Shown here: one piece after another, positions 33,045-42,617 of the stretch
Layout of the letters: the number at the start of each line of letters is the position of its first letter
Numbering within the stretch: the first letter of the stretch is position 1
Notes under the pieces: model-generated
What the model saw: the letters and a program-made list of their open reading frames with translations, nothing else
Databases searched by the model: none
Told to the model about the DNA's origin: nothing
Position numbers and translations under genes: made by a program
Source of the DNA: Formosa agariphila KMM 3901
Lineage (GTDB): Bacteria > Bacteroidota > Bacteroidia > Flavobacteriales > Flavobacteriaceae
Assembly: GCF_000723205.1 (NCBI RefSeq)
Contig: NZ_HG315671.1
Span: 3,106,940-3,170,939 of the forward strand
Direction: 5' to 3'
Length of the DNA: 64,000 nt

Positions 33045-34973
33045 CTAAAAATGCCATCTCACAAAGGCTTCCATAGCCGCATAATGAGCTAACCCTAGTA
33101 AATGATAAATCTCTGCTGTTTCGCCATTTCTATCTTCTGCACGTTGCCAAAATTCTCTACTATCTGCCCCTTGAAACACGACACCATCCTTTTGAGATTG
33201 ATGCTTAAATATTCCATGACGCTTTTCCAGTACTTGGTCAGGACTCATTGGTACTGCCATTTCTATCTCATCTACATTCCACTCTTGCCATGCGCCTCTG
33301 TACAACCAAACCCAGCAGTCTTTCATATACTTTTTTGGTTTTAGTGCTTTTACTGCTGTAAATATCGCATCTAAACAGACCTTATGCGTCCCGTGTGGAT
33401 CGGCTAAATCGCCCGCTGCATAAATTTGATGTGGCTTTATCTTATCGATTAAGGCCATTGTTATTTCTATATCTTCATCACCTAAGGGTTTCTTTTCTAT
33501 TGCTCCGGTTTCATAAAATGGCATTTCCATAAAATGGATGTGGGCATCTGGTAAGCCAATAAATTTTGCAGCCGCATGAGCTTCTCCTTTTCGTATTAAC
33601 CCTTTTATATAACGCACTTCTGGAATATCTATCTCACTCCCTTTTTTATTCTCTAAAAAGGCAACTGCTTTTTTGTAAATGCTCTCAGCTTCTACACTTT
33701 CAATACCAAATTTAGCATTATAATCACATACAAATCCTGCAAAACGTAATGCCTCATCATCTGAGACAGCTATGTTTCCTGAAGTTTGATAACCAATATG
33801 TACTTCGTGACCTTGTTCTTGTAAACGCTTAAAGGTTCCTCCCATACTTATCACATCATCATCTGGATGCGGACTAAATATAAGAACACGTTTCTTTGCT
33901 GGTTCTGCACGCTCCGGACGTTTTGAATCGTCTGCATTGGGCTTACCTCCTGGCCAACCTGTAATGGTATTTTGTAGTCTGTTAAAAATCTTAATGTTTA
34001 TATCGTAAGCAGGTCCTGAATCGGCTAATAAATCACTCATACCGTTCTCTATATAATCGGCATCTGTAAGCATTAAAATCGGTTTCTTTAAATGTAATGC
34101 TAAGCCTAGAACTGCTTTTCTAATTAACTTATCTGTCCAAACTATTTTCTCGACTAACCAAGGTGTATTGATACGTGTTAACTTTGATGATGCTTCTTTA
34201 TCTAAAACAAACGTAACATTATCATGTTCTTGTAAGAATGATGCCGGAACGAGATTAGTTACTTGACCTTCTACCGATTGCTTTATAATATTAGATTTAC
34301 CTTCTCCCCATGCCATTAAAATAACACGCTGAGATTCCATAATCATTTTAACTCCTAAAGTAATTGCGGTTCTTGGGGTATTATTTAAACCTAAAAAATC
34401 GCTACTTGCCGCTACTCTCGTAATGTGGTCTAAGGCTACTAATCGTGTTTTTGAATTTTGTAGTGAACCTGATTCGTTAAAACCAATATGTCCATTTCCT
34501 CCAATTCCTAATATTTGTAAATCAATACCTCCTAAAGCTTCGATCTTAGATTCGTAAGCATCGCAATAATCAGCGATTTCCTCTTTTGATAAAGTACCGT
34601 CTGGAATATTACAGTTTTCTGGTAAAATATCGACATGATTAAATAGAAGCTCTTTCATAAATCGCACATAACTATTTACTGAATCTGGCTCCATAGGATA
34701 ATATTCGTCCAAGTTAAAAGAAATCACATTCTTAAAACTTAATCCTTCTTCCTTGTGTAAGCGCACTAATTCTGCATATAGCCCTTTTGGAGATGACCCT
34801 GTAGCAAGACCTAAAATACAAGGTTGCTTTTGTGATTGTTTAACCTTAATTAAATCGGCAATCTCCTTAGCTACTGCCTTTGATCCTGAATTAGAATTTT
34901 CGTAAACTACCGTTCCTATATTTTCAAATCGCTTTTCAAATCCTGTGGCTTTGTCAATTTTACTCTTTAACAT
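33045..34973 (-). CDS. nagB: NagB-type glucosamine-6-phosphate deaminase fused to a PIG-L deacetylase
   Basis: The 642-residue two-domain protein has an N-terminal NagB/GPI domain (about 15-280) with GLATGSSPKG (55-64), the active-site Asp89 in NLDEYY and His162 in GNGHIGFNE. The C-terminal PIG-L/LmbE zinc deacetylase domain (about 360-640) has HPDDD at 369-373 and a later ligand motif DPHGTHK. Bacteroidota often carry this fusion. NagB converts glucosamine-6-phosphate to fructose-6-phosphate and ammonia. The PIG-L domain could remove N-acetyl groups, which would compensate for the absence of a nagA gene here. It lies within the operon controlled by the divergent LacI-type regulator. Confidence 0.92.
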   Translation of the reverse strand: MLKSKIDKATGFEKRFENIGTVVYENSNSGSKAVAKEIADLIKVKQSQKQPCILGLATGSSPKGLYAELVRLHKEEGLSFKNVISFNLDEYYPMEPDSVNSYVRFMKELLFNHVDILPENCNIPDGTLSKEEIADYCDAYESKIEALGGIDLQILGIGGNGHIGFNESGSLQNSKTRLVALDHITRVAASSDFLGLNNTPRTAITLGVKMIMESQRVILMAWGEGKSNIIKQSVEGQVTNLVPASFLQEHDNVTFVLDKEASSKLTRINTPWLVEKIVWTDKLIRKAVLGLALHLKKPILMLTDADYIENGMSDLLADSGPAYDINIKIFNRLQNTITGWPGGKPNADDSKRPERAEPAKKRVLIFSPHPDDDVISMGGTFKRLQEQGHEVHIGYQTSGNIAVSDDEALRFAGFVCDYNAKFGIESVEAESIYKKAVAFLENKKGSEIDIPEVRYIKGLIRKGEAHAAAKFIGLPDAHIHFMEMPFYETGAIEKKPLGDEDIEITMALIDKIKPHQIYAAGDLADPHGTHKVCLDAIFTAVKALKPKKYMKDCWVWLYRGAWQEWNVDEIEMAVPMSPDQVLEKRHGIFKHQSQKDGVVFQGADSREFWQRAEDRNGETAEIYHLLGLAHYAAMEAFVRWHF

Positions 34974-34995
34974 GATATTTTTTGTATTGATTTTT

Positions 34996-35970
34996 TTATT
35001 TTTTTCTTAAAATCCTATCTAACACCCAACTTGTATGCATCGCAGTTTTTCCTGTAGAAGGATGCAACACACTACCATTAAGATGTTTTAATATATTTTG
35101 AATATGATATAATTGTATATTTTCAGGGTTCTCAACAAATAGTGATTCTTTATTATCATCTGTTTCGATACTTATAGGCGATTCACTAAATACTGAAAAA
35201 CTAATTTTCCCTCTATTCCCGTAAATCTGAACCAAATCTTCGCGTTTTTCTGAACCAAAATTCCAACTTCCCGTACCTGTTATGCCCGATTCATGCAACC
35301 AATTTCCTGTAATGGAATCCATTGCAGTATATAATCCTTGCTGATTAACCGCTACTCCATTAGCTTCTTTTATATTTCCTAATAAATGAACAAACAAGTC
35401 TATACCATGAGAAGCTAAATCATCGAAATATCCACCGAGAGCAATTTTAGAATCCGTTCTCCAATTATATTTGCCCGATAAATCAATATCATTTGCAGGT
35501 TTACTAAGGTGCCAATTAATATGTCTAATTTCGCCTATTCGTTCTGCTATTAGCCATTCATTAACCTTGTCAAATCTTGGCAACGAACGTCTATAATACG
35601 CCACAAACAATGGAATCTTTTTATCGTCGAATGCTTTATTTATAATAACACACTCTTGGTAACTCGGAGCCATAGGTTTTTCGATACAGCAAATTTTTCC
35701 TGCATGAGCAACTTTCAGAGCATATTCTGTATGAGAGTCTGGTGGTGTGGCAATATAAATAGCATCAATTTCCGGATCATTAATTAAATCATCTGCATTA
35801 TTAAAAAATTTAGGAACTCTATGTCTTAATGCATAATCCTGCGCTTTCTCAAAATCACGACGCATAACAGCATTTAAGTTGAAGCCATCTACTTTTTGAT
35901 AAGCTGGACCACTTTTAAGTTCTGTAACATTACCACATCCAAGTATTCCCCAGTTATACATCTTGTTCAT
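34996..35970 (-). CDS. Gfo/Idh/MocA-family NAD(P)-dependent oxidoreductase
   Basis: The 324-residue cytoplasmic dehydrogenase has the Rossmann motif WGILGCGNVTE near the N-terminus, the DAIYIATPPDSHTEYAL motif, and EKPMAPSYQE, the family's catalytic Lys motif. A C-terminal alpha/beta domain carries GGYFDDLASHGIDLFVHLLG with the conserved Asp/His. Members oxidise or reduce sugars at ring carbons, or act through keto intermediates. The exact substrate is unknown. It lies 22 bases upstream of the nagB fusion and 35 downstream of the permease gene, so it acts in the same sugar pathway. Confidence 0.9.
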   Translation of the reverse strand: MNKMYNWGILGCGNVTELKSGPAYQKVDGFNLNAVMRRDFEKAQDYALRHRVPKFFNNADDLINDPEIDAIYIATPPDSHTEYALKVAHAGKICCIEKPMAPSYQECVIINKAFDDKKIPLFVAYYRRSLPRFDKVNEWLIAERIGEIRHINWHLSKPANDIDLSGKYNWRTDSKIALGGYFDDLASHGIDLFVHLLGNIKEANGVAVNQQGLYTAMDSITGNWLHESGITGTGSWNFGSEKREDLVQIYGNRGKISFSVFSESPISIETDDNKESLFVENPENIQLYHIQNILKHLNGSVLHPSTGKTAMHTSWVLDRILRKK

Positions 35971-36005
35971 CTTTAATAATACTTTAAATATTAACTCTAT
36001 ATAAA

Positions 36006-37334
36006 TTACTTACTCCAGCTTTTATACTTGTGTCCCCATAATGCAAAAAACAAGATAAAAGCATAACACGGAATTAAAATCCAATAACTGCTTGTTGCAG
36101 CCTGAGACAAAGCTTCTGACTCTTCCATCCCATTTAAAATTAAATCGACTTTATTATTATCTACTAATTCCCCATACAAAGGCGGTATAATAGCACCACC
36201 AGAAATTGCCATTATTAATAATGCAGAGCCTGTTTTAGTGAATTTACCTAAACCTTCTAAAGTTAACGGCCAAACTGCTGGCCATACTAAGGCGTTTGCG
36301 ATACCTAAAGCCGCTACAAACATTACCGATATTATTCCGGTAGTAGCAATTATGCAACAGCTAAATAAAATCCCTAGTATTGCACTAATAATTAAAGCAT
36401 TGTGTTGTTTTAAATATTTAGGAATTAGAAACACTCCTAAAGCGTAGGTTAATACCATAGCTAAAAGCGTATATGTGGTAAAATATTTAGCTTCTTCAGA
36501 TGAAAACCCTAAAGACATTCCGTAAGATATAATCGTATCTCCTGCTATAACTTCTGCCCCTACATAAAAGAACAGGGTTATAACACCTAACCACAAATGA
36601 GGAAACTGAAAAATATTGGTTTTTTGAACTTTGGTGACTCCTTCCTCTTCATCAGTCGAAGCCTCAATATCTGGAAGTGGTGCTTTTCTAATTAAAAAAC
36701 CTAAAACAAACAATACTATTGCCATTATAACATATGGCATAACTACACTATCTGCCATAGTATTTAGTAATTCATTTTTTTCTGATGCCGATACAATACC
36801 CAATTTTTCTTTAACCTCATCAATTCCTGAAAGCAAAATGGCTCCAAAAACTAAAGACCCTAAAGCTCCTGCAACTTTGTTAGCAATCCCCATTATAGCA
36901 ATACGCTTAGCGGCACTATCTATAGGGCCAAGTATTGTAATATAAGGGTTTGAAGCTGTTTGCAATAAAGTCATTCCCATACCTTGAATAAAAATACCAG
37001 ATAAAAAGACCCAGTATGTTCGTGCTTCTGCAGCAGGAATAAAAACTAGTGCTCCAATAGCCATGATAAATAAACCTAGAGACATTCCCTTTTTATATCC
37101 AACTTTATTTATAATATATGATGCAGGTAAAGCCATCACAACAAATGAAATATATGATGCAGATGCCACTAAATACGATTGCGCATCGGTTAATTCGTTT
37201 ATCGTTTTCATGAATGGAATTAAAGCTCCATTTATCCAGGTTACGAATCCAAAAATGAAAAACAATCCAGCAATTATAGCAATGGCTATCTTATTTGAAT
37301 TCGTTTTAGAGGTTGGTGTGGCTACTTTAGTCAT
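36006..37334 (-). CDS. MFS sugar transporter, NagP/FucP type
   Basis: The 442-residue major-facilitator permease has 12 predicted membrane helices. The family signatures GLFFIFGFVTWINGALIPFM near the N-terminus, GMGMTLLQTASNPYI, and LVWPAVWPLTLEGLGKFTKTGSALLIMAISGGAIIPPLYG belong to the FucP/GluP/NagP group of sugar:proton symporters. In an operon with a NahK-like kinase and the NagB fusion, the likely cargo is an N-acetylhexosamine such as GlcNAc or GalNAc (inference). Confidence 0.92.
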   Translation of the reverse strand: MTKVATPTSKTNSNKIAIAIIAGLFFIFGFVTWINGALIPFMKTINELTDAQSYLVASASYISFVVMALPASYIINKVGYKKGMSLGLFIMAIGALVFIPAAEARTYWVFLSGIFIQGMGMTLLQTASNPYITILGPIDSAAKRIAIMGIANKVAGALGSLVFGAILLSGIDEVKEKLGIVSASEKNELLNTMADSVVMPYVIMAIVLFVLGFLIRKAPLPDIEASTDEEEGVTKVQKTNIFQFPHLWLGVITLFFYVGAEVIAGDTIISYGMSLGFSSEEAKYFTTYTLLAMVLTYALGVFLIPKYLKQHNALIISAILGILFSCCIIATTGIISVMFVAALGIANALVWPAVWPLTLEGLGKFTKTGSALLIMAISGGAIIPPLYGELVDNNKVDLILNGMEESEALSQAATSSYWILIPCYAFILFFALWGHKYKSWSK

Positions 37335-37397
37335 ATTTATTTAGATGGTTAAAAATGTTAATGTTAAAGGAATATTTAGTGAAAATCATAAATATAT

Positions 37398-38462
37398 TTA
37401 GACTTCCATTTGTGCTTCAAAACTTTCTATAAGTTTGAATTGATTTTTAGAACGATCTAAATTATGTTCTGAATATTTTGTTTTATAATACACATCATTA
37501 TTTAAAAAATCCGTTAAAAAACGCAATGCCATTATAAAAATCATTGTTTTAGCTCCAAGAGGTAAATACTTAAGTTCTAATGGTGATAATGCGTCTTCTA
37601 CTGTTTCTAAAAATCCTTTTTTATAAGATTCATAATAGGTTTTATTAAACGTTACCAAATCTAGATTGGTTTCATCTTCTGCTGCTGAGTTACAGATAGT
37701 CCGTATCGCATCACCAAAATCGTAATGAATAATACCTGGCATAACCGTATCTGTATCAATTACACAAAGCCCTTTGTTTTCTTTATCAAATAAAGCATTC
37801 GAGATTTTTGTATCGTTATGAGTAACTCGTAATTTAATTTCTCCAGACGTTTTTAAATTTTGAAGAATATGCATTTCTTCTTTTAATTCTTCAACCCTAG
37901 CTATACAATTACTAGCCAACTCCTTGCGTTTTCCAGAAGCCTTATTTAAAGCTTCCTCGAATTGCTTATAACGAAAAGACATATCGTGAAAATTTGGTAT
38001 AACATCTATTAATAGACTCGCATCAAAATCACTAGTTAGGTTCAAGAATTCACCAAATAATTTTCCACCTTCATAGGCAATGGTTTCACTCTCAACAAGG
38101 TCGTGGGTGTAGCTATCTTTTATAAATACAGATAAATTCCAATAATTACCTAAATCATCTTTATAATAGTATTCGTTATTATAAGTTGGTAAAAACGTTA
38201 ATACTTTTCTATTTAAATCTATTTCATTAAAACTTGAAAACTTATTTCTCAAATGATTGCTTACAGCTACTTTATTTGTTATTAATCCTGGTACATCTTT
38301 AAACACATGATGATTTATACGCTGTAAAACATATTCAGTATCGCCTGTGGTTTTAATAAGATATGAGTCGTTTATATGTCCAGAAATCAATTCTTTTAAC
38401 GAAACAAACTCCTCACTATGTTTAAACTGATTAAAAATTAATTTTATTTTATTCTCTGTCAT
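37398..38462 (-). CDS. NahK-like N-acetylhexosamine kinase (APH fold)
   Basis: The roughly 354-residue phosphotransferase of the aminoglycoside-phosphotransferase fold has the ligand-binding start ISGHINDSYLIKT, YVLQRINHHVF, the catalytic loop LRVTHNDTKISNALF and the Mg-binding VIDTDTVMPG. These match N-acetylhexosamine 1-kinases, which make GlcNAc-1-P or GalNAc-1-P. I start at ATG 38462 (MTENKIKL); an upstream ATG at 38489 adds nine unlikely residues. The gene overlaps the nucleotidyltransferase stop by 14 bases, so the two enzymes probably act in sequence: sugar to sugar-1-phosphate to NDP-sugar. Confidence 0.85.
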   Translation of the reverse strand: MTENKIKLIFNQFKHSEEFVSLKELISGHINDSYLIKTTGDTEYVLQRINHHVFKDVPGLITNKVAVSNHLRNKFSSFNEIDLNRKVLTFLPTYNNEYYYKDDLGNYWNLSVFIKDSYTHDLVESETIAYEGGKLFGEFLNLTSDFDASLLIDVIPNFHDMSFRYKQFEEALNKASGKRKELASNCIARVEELKEEMHILQNLKTSGEIKLRVTHNDTKISNALFDKENKGLCVIDTDTVMPGIIHYDFGDAIRTICNSAAEDETNLDLVTFNKTYYESYKKGFLETVEDALSPLELKYLPLGAKTMIFIMALRFLTDFLNNDVYYKTKYSEHNLDRSKNQFKLIESFEAQMEV

Positions 38463-39372
38463 TTGACCATAGGTTTGAAGGGTAAACATTTTCCGATTTT
38501 AATTTAGTAATAACGTCTGTAGCCGATTTTTTATCTTCTTTATAAGTCACACCAAACCATTTAGCATCTGACTTCAATACCTTTACAGTTGCAGTCCCCG
38601 ACTGTAAAATTTCGTTCACCACACTTGGTATAAAAAATTCAGCCTTAAGATTATGTTTGTTTTCTTCTAAAAACGTTTCAAATAATTTAGTCCCAAACTC
38701 AAAGCATTTTGGTGTGAACCCCCAAAAATTCATAGAAACAACCACATCTCCATCAATATCTACCGTATCATTATTCTCATCCTTTCTAATTATCCCAGTA
38801 GGCGTCTTTTCGATATGAAGTCGTTCTGTAACATCTGTTAAAAAGCCTTGCGCATTTACTTGACACTCTCCTCTTGACACAAAACCGTTATCAGACACGG
38901 TGTTTTTTAGCAAATATGCCATCATACAAAAATTGTAAGAATCTTTATCTGTTTCCATTAATGCTTTTGCCATAGTCTCAAAAGCTTCTCTTCCATAAAA
39001 ATCATCTGCATTTATAATTGCAAAATTTTCGGTAACTGCATCCTTTGCCATTAACAAGGCATGCCCTGTACCCCAAGGTTTTTTACGTTCTGGATTTACA
39101 TACGCGTCAGGCACATTTTCTAATTCCTGGAAAACATAATCAACCTCAGCTCTTCCTTCCAATTTCTCATTAAAAACAGCTTTAAACTCCTCTTCAATAT
39201 TTTTTCTAATTATGAACACAAATTTTCCAAAACCAGCTTTTAAAGCATCATATATGGAAAAATCCATAATTGTATCTTTTTCTGGCGAAAATGTATCTAA
39301 TTGTTTTAGCCCACCATAACGACTCCCGATTCCGGCTGCCAAAATGACTAAAGTTGGTTTATTAACACTCAT
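38449..39372 (-). CDS. Sugar-1-phosphate nucleotidyltransferase
   Basis: The 307-residue NTP-transferase has the nucleotide-binding start LVILAAGIGSRYGGLKQLD, the GTGHALLMAKDAV region and the metal-site IINADDFYG. It should activate a hexose- or N-acetylhexosamine-1-phosphate with UTP or a similar nucleotide. It is the promoter-proximal gene of the operon, facing the LacI-type regulator, and is translationally coupled to the NahK-like kinase. Why an activating enzyme is combined with a catabolic NagB fusion in one operon is unresolved. Confidence 0.88.
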   Translation of the reverse strand: MSVNKPTLVILAAGIGSRYGGLKQLDTFSPEKDTIMDFSIYDALKAGFGKFVFIIRKNIEEEFKAVFNEKLEGRAEVDYVFQELENVPDAYVNPERKKPWGTGHALLMAKDAVTENFAIINADDFYGREAFETMAKALMETDKDSYNFCMMAYLLKNTVSDNGFVSRGECQVNAQGFLTDVTERLHIEKTPTGIIRKDENNDTVDIDGDVVVSMNFWGFTPKCFEFGTKLFETFLEENKHNLKAEFFIPSVVNEILQSGTATVKVLKSDAKWFGVTYKEDKKSATDVITKLKSENVYPSNLWSNDRE

Positions 39373-39482
39373 TTAATTGGTTTTAAAGTTTAAAAATTCG
39401 AGTTAAAACTGCTGTCCTAATTCTTAATATGTAGGCTAATGTAAAAAGTAAAACATAATAAAAAAAGAATTAAATGTTAAAA

Positions 39483-39518
39483 TGTGCTCGAGCACACAAA
39501 ACATGTGTTCGAACACAT
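39483..39518. promoter_or_regulatory. Pair of LacI-family operators in a divergent promoter region
   Basis: Two perfect palindromes with central CG, TGTGCTCGAGCACA (39483-39496) and ATGTGTTCGAACACAT (39503-39518), have centres exactly 21 bp apart, two helical turns. This is the classical LacI/PurR-type operator form. They lie between the sugar operon (start 39372, minus) and the regulator (plus), upstream of the regulator's -33 element, so one regulator could control both directions. Confidence 0.8.
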
Positions 39519-39523
39519 ATTGT

Positions 39524-39555
39524 TTTGTTAAAATCTCCACAGTTTTATATATTTG
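39524..39555 (+). promoter_or_regulatory. Promoter of the LacI-type regulator
   Basis: TTTG (39524-39527), 20 bases, then TATATTTG (39548-39555): both elements of the Bacteroidota consensus with the expected spacing. The predicted start of transcription is close to ATG 39561, so the mRNA would have almost no leader. Confidence 0.65.
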
Positions 39556-39560
39556 TGAAA

Positions 39561-40600
39561 ATGAAAAAAAATACACCATAAAAGATATTGCAGCTTTAGC
39601 AGGAGTTTCTAAAGGAACTGTAGATCGTGTCTTACATAAAAGAGGAAAAGTATCTGAAGAGGCACTTGCTAAAGTGAACAGAATTTTAGAAGATATAGAT
39701 TACAAGCCTAACGTTATCGCTCGGAATTTAAAAAACAATAAAGACTACCATATCGGTGTATTATTACCTAACCCAGACATTGACAATTATTGGAAACGCT
39801 GTAAAGAAGGCATACTCAGTGCAAGTCAGGTTTTTATGCCATTTAATGTAAACGTGACTATTGTTACTTATGATCCTAGATCCACTGTATCATTTAAAAA
39901 GAAGCATCAAGTTCTTTTAAAACAAAATCCTGATGCTGTTTTACTTGCCCCCTTGTTCTATAAAGAAGCTAAAAAGGCAATTTCAGACTATAAAAAATTA
40001 AACATTCCTGTTTTAACCTTTAATAATCAGGTTTCCCCAGAAATAGCAGATGGTTTTGTAGGTCAAGACTTAATACAAAGTGGTCGTGTAGCAGCTAAAT
40101 TGCTACATAGCATGATAAAAACAGGAGACATTACGATTATTCATATTAATGAAGATATCACTAATGCTCTGCATATGCAACAAAAAGAAAAAGGGTTTAC
40201 TACTTATTTCAAAGAGTTAAATACATCCCTTTTCAAAATAACTACTTTGCAAATAGAGGCAAAAAAACTGCAAACTGCATTACCTGAATATTTAAATAGC
40301 CATCCGAACACCAAAGGTTTATTTATAACAACGTCTAAAAGTTATCTTGTAGCTCAAACATTAGAAACTGCTAATTTTTCTGACATCTCATTAATAGGTT
40401 ACGATTTATTAGATTTAAATATTGATTATTTAAAATCTGAAATTATAACTTTTTTAATTAATCAAAATCCAAAACAGCAAACATATTTAGGTATAACAAA
40501 GTTAGCAGAACATCTAATTTATCAGAATGAAATTAAGAAAAAGACTTTACTTCCGATTGATATTATAAATTCTGAAAATTTCTCTCTTTATATACAGTAA
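39561..40600 (+). CDS. LacI-family transcriptional regulator, start region out of frame at A8
   Basis: LacI/GalR regulator: HTH YTIKDIAALAGVSKGTVDRVLHKRGKVS, hinge YKPNVIARNL, then a periplasmic-binding-protein-like sugar domain (HIGVLLPNPDIDNYW, LLAPLFYKEAKKAI, DGFVGQDLIQSGRVAAKLL). The frame is open upstream to ATG 39482, but that 5' part covers the operators and promoter and encodes an unlikely Cys-rich leader. The natural start is ATG 39561 followed by eight A; nine would give MKKKYTIKDIA in frame. As read, the natural ATG leads to a stop after six codons. It probably represses the amino-sugar operon and itself. Confidence 0.8.
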
Positions 40601-40903
40601 CTTTAAAAAGAAAGTAGTTAAACCATCATAAAAGACCAAAATGAGGGTTTACTACTAGACTGTAATATATAAATGTTAGCAACCAAACTACACTTATTCA
40701 TCTTAAAGAATAGTACCATCAGGTGTTATAATCGAATTTAGACAATCACCTAATATTCAACACAAAACAGATTCTAGCTCTATAAGAATAATTAAAATGA
40801 CACCCTTTTTAAATTAAATACACCGCTTTAATTATATACAAAAAAATTAATTTTATTAATTCGACTGTTGTTTAAACGATAACAATTTTTATAGAAAAAT
40901 TAA

Positions 40904-42616
40904 ATGAATTCTATTACAAACACAAACGTAATTGATAAAGGTTTCGATGCCATTGTAATTGGCACAGGAATATCTGGAGGTTGGGCAGCCAAAGAATTAT
41001 GCGAAAACGGGCTAAAGACTTTAGTGTTAGAACGTGGTCGAATGGTAGAGCATGTTAAAGATTACAAAACAGCTACTATGGACCCATGGGATTTTAAATT
41101 TCGTGGTCTACCTAACAACGAAACAAAACAAAAACAATTTAAACAAAATCGAACTGGTTTTGTAACTCACGATTCTATAAAACATTGGTTTGTTAACGAT
41201 TTAAAGCATCCATATAATGAAATTAAGCGTTTTGACTGGATTCGTGGTTATCATGTTGGAGGAAGATCACTAACATGGGGACGCCAAGCCTTACGTATGA
41301 CTGATCTAGATTTTGAAGCCAATGAAAAAGAAGGTATTGCTGTAGATTGGCCTATTAGATATAAAGATATTGAACCATGGTATACTAAAGTTGAAAAATT
41401 TATAGGAGTTAGCGGCGAAAATTTAGGGTTAAATCATTTTCCTGATGGCTATTTATCTCCTCCTATAGAACTAAATTGTGTTGAAGATTATTTTAGATCT
41501 GAAATAAAAAAACAATATAACAACAGACATTTAACTATTGGCAGGTTTACGAATTTAACAGGTGAAGCCCAACATGATGGGAGAGCCAACTGTGTATATC
41601 GTAATCGCTGTATGAGAGGTTGCCCAATTGGAGGATATTTTAGTAGTAATGCATCAACATTACCTGCAGCAGAGAAAACAGGTAATATGGAATTATTACC
41701 AAATGCTATAGTGACTGAATTAGTTTACGATGATAGTTTACAAAAAGTGACTGGAGTAAAAGTTATTAATTCAGAAACAAAAGAACAGATGTTCTATAAA
41801 GCAAATATTATTTTTTGTTGTGCGTCCACTATTGGCTCAACAAGTATTTTATTGCAATCTAAATCGAAGCGTTTTCCTAATGGTTTAGGTAACGATAGCG
41901 GGGAATTAGGACATAATTTAATGGATCATCATTTTCAAGTTGGAGCAACTGCAACTGTAGAAGGTTTTGAAGATGCATTTTATAAAGGGAAACGCCCTGC
42001 GAGTTTTCATATTCCAAGATTCAGAAATTTACCTGACTCTGAATCTAAACAGAAATTTCTTAGAGGGTATTCATTTCAGGGTAGCGCAAGCAGAACCAAT
42101 TGGAAACGCGCTATTAAGGAGTTAAGTTATGGTAAAGATTTAAAAGAATCACTTTTAAAATCAGGACCATGGAAAATTGGAATGTCTGGTTTTGGTGAAT
42201 GTTTACCTTATCATGAAAATAAAATGACTCTTGACTATAACAAATTAGACGAATGGGGATTACCTACAGTCTCTTTTGACTGCGAATATAAAGAAAATGA
42301 ATTACTGATGCGTGAAGACATTAAAAATGAAGCTGTTAACATGTTAAAATCAGCTGGATTCAAAAATGTTAAGGGTTACAATAATGAAACATTTCCAGGA
42401 ATTGCAATTCATGAAATGGGTACTGCTAGAATGGGTAAAGATTCTACTACTTCAGTTTTAAATGCATTCAATCAATTACACAGTGTACCTAATGTTTATG
42501 TTACCGATGGTGCTTGTATGACATCTTCAGGAAATCAAAACCCGTCACTTACATATATGGCTTTAACTGCAAGAGCAGTAAATCATGCCGTTAGAAACTA
42601 TAAAAAAATCAAGTAA
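40904..42616 (+). CDS. GMC-family FAD-dependent sugar oxidoreductase
   Basis: The 570-residue glucose-methanol-choline oxidoreductase has the FAD motif AIVIGTGISGGWAAKEL near residue 15, VLERGR, GGRSLTWGRQALRM and a Cys-rich CVYRNRCMRGCPIGG. The C-terminal catalytic His/Asn region is IHEMGTARMG ... TSSGNQNPSLTYMALTARA. With the next gene (subunit-3-like protein) it matches membrane-linked sugar dehydrogenases, including glycoside 3-dehydrogenases that make 3-keto sugars. It has no signal peptide and may travel with its Tat-exported partner. It is the first gene of a five-gene plus-strand operon; the 303 bases upstream (40601-40903) hold no gene or clear promoter box. Confidence 0.88.
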   Translation: MNSITNTNVIDKGFDAIVIGTGISGGWAAKELCENGLKTLVLERGRMVEHVKDYKTATMDPWDFKFRGLPNNETKQKQFKQNRTGFVTHDSIKHWFVNDLKHPYNEIKRFDWIRGYHVGGRSLTWGRQALRMTDLDFEANEKEGIAVDWPIRYKDIEPWYTKVEKFIGVSGENLGLNHFPDGYLSPPIELNCVEDYFRSEIKKQYNNRHLTIGRFTNLTGEAQHDGRANCVYRNRCMRGCPIGGYFSSNASTLPAAEKTGNMELLPNAIVTELVYDDSLQKVTGVKVINSETKEQMFYKANIIFCCASTIGSTSILLQSKSKRFPNGLGNDSGELGHNLMDHHFQVGATATVEGFEDAFYKGKRPASFHIPRFRNLPDSESKQKFLRGYSFQGSASRTNWKRAIKELSYGKDLKESLLKSGPWKIGMSGFGECLPYHENKMTLDYNKLDEWGLPTVSFDCEYKENELLMREDIKNEAVNMLKSAGFKNVKGYNNETFPGIAIHEMGTARMGKDSTTSVLNAFNQLHSVPNVYVTDGACMTSSGNQNPSLTYMALTARAVNHAVRNYKKIK

Positions 42617-42617
42617 C

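Noticed and set aside
39482-39560. N-terminal extension of the LacI frame from ATG 39482
   Set aside because: It would translate the two operator palindromes and the promoter into a Cys-rich leader absent from LacI proteins; the promoter lies downstream of this ATG.
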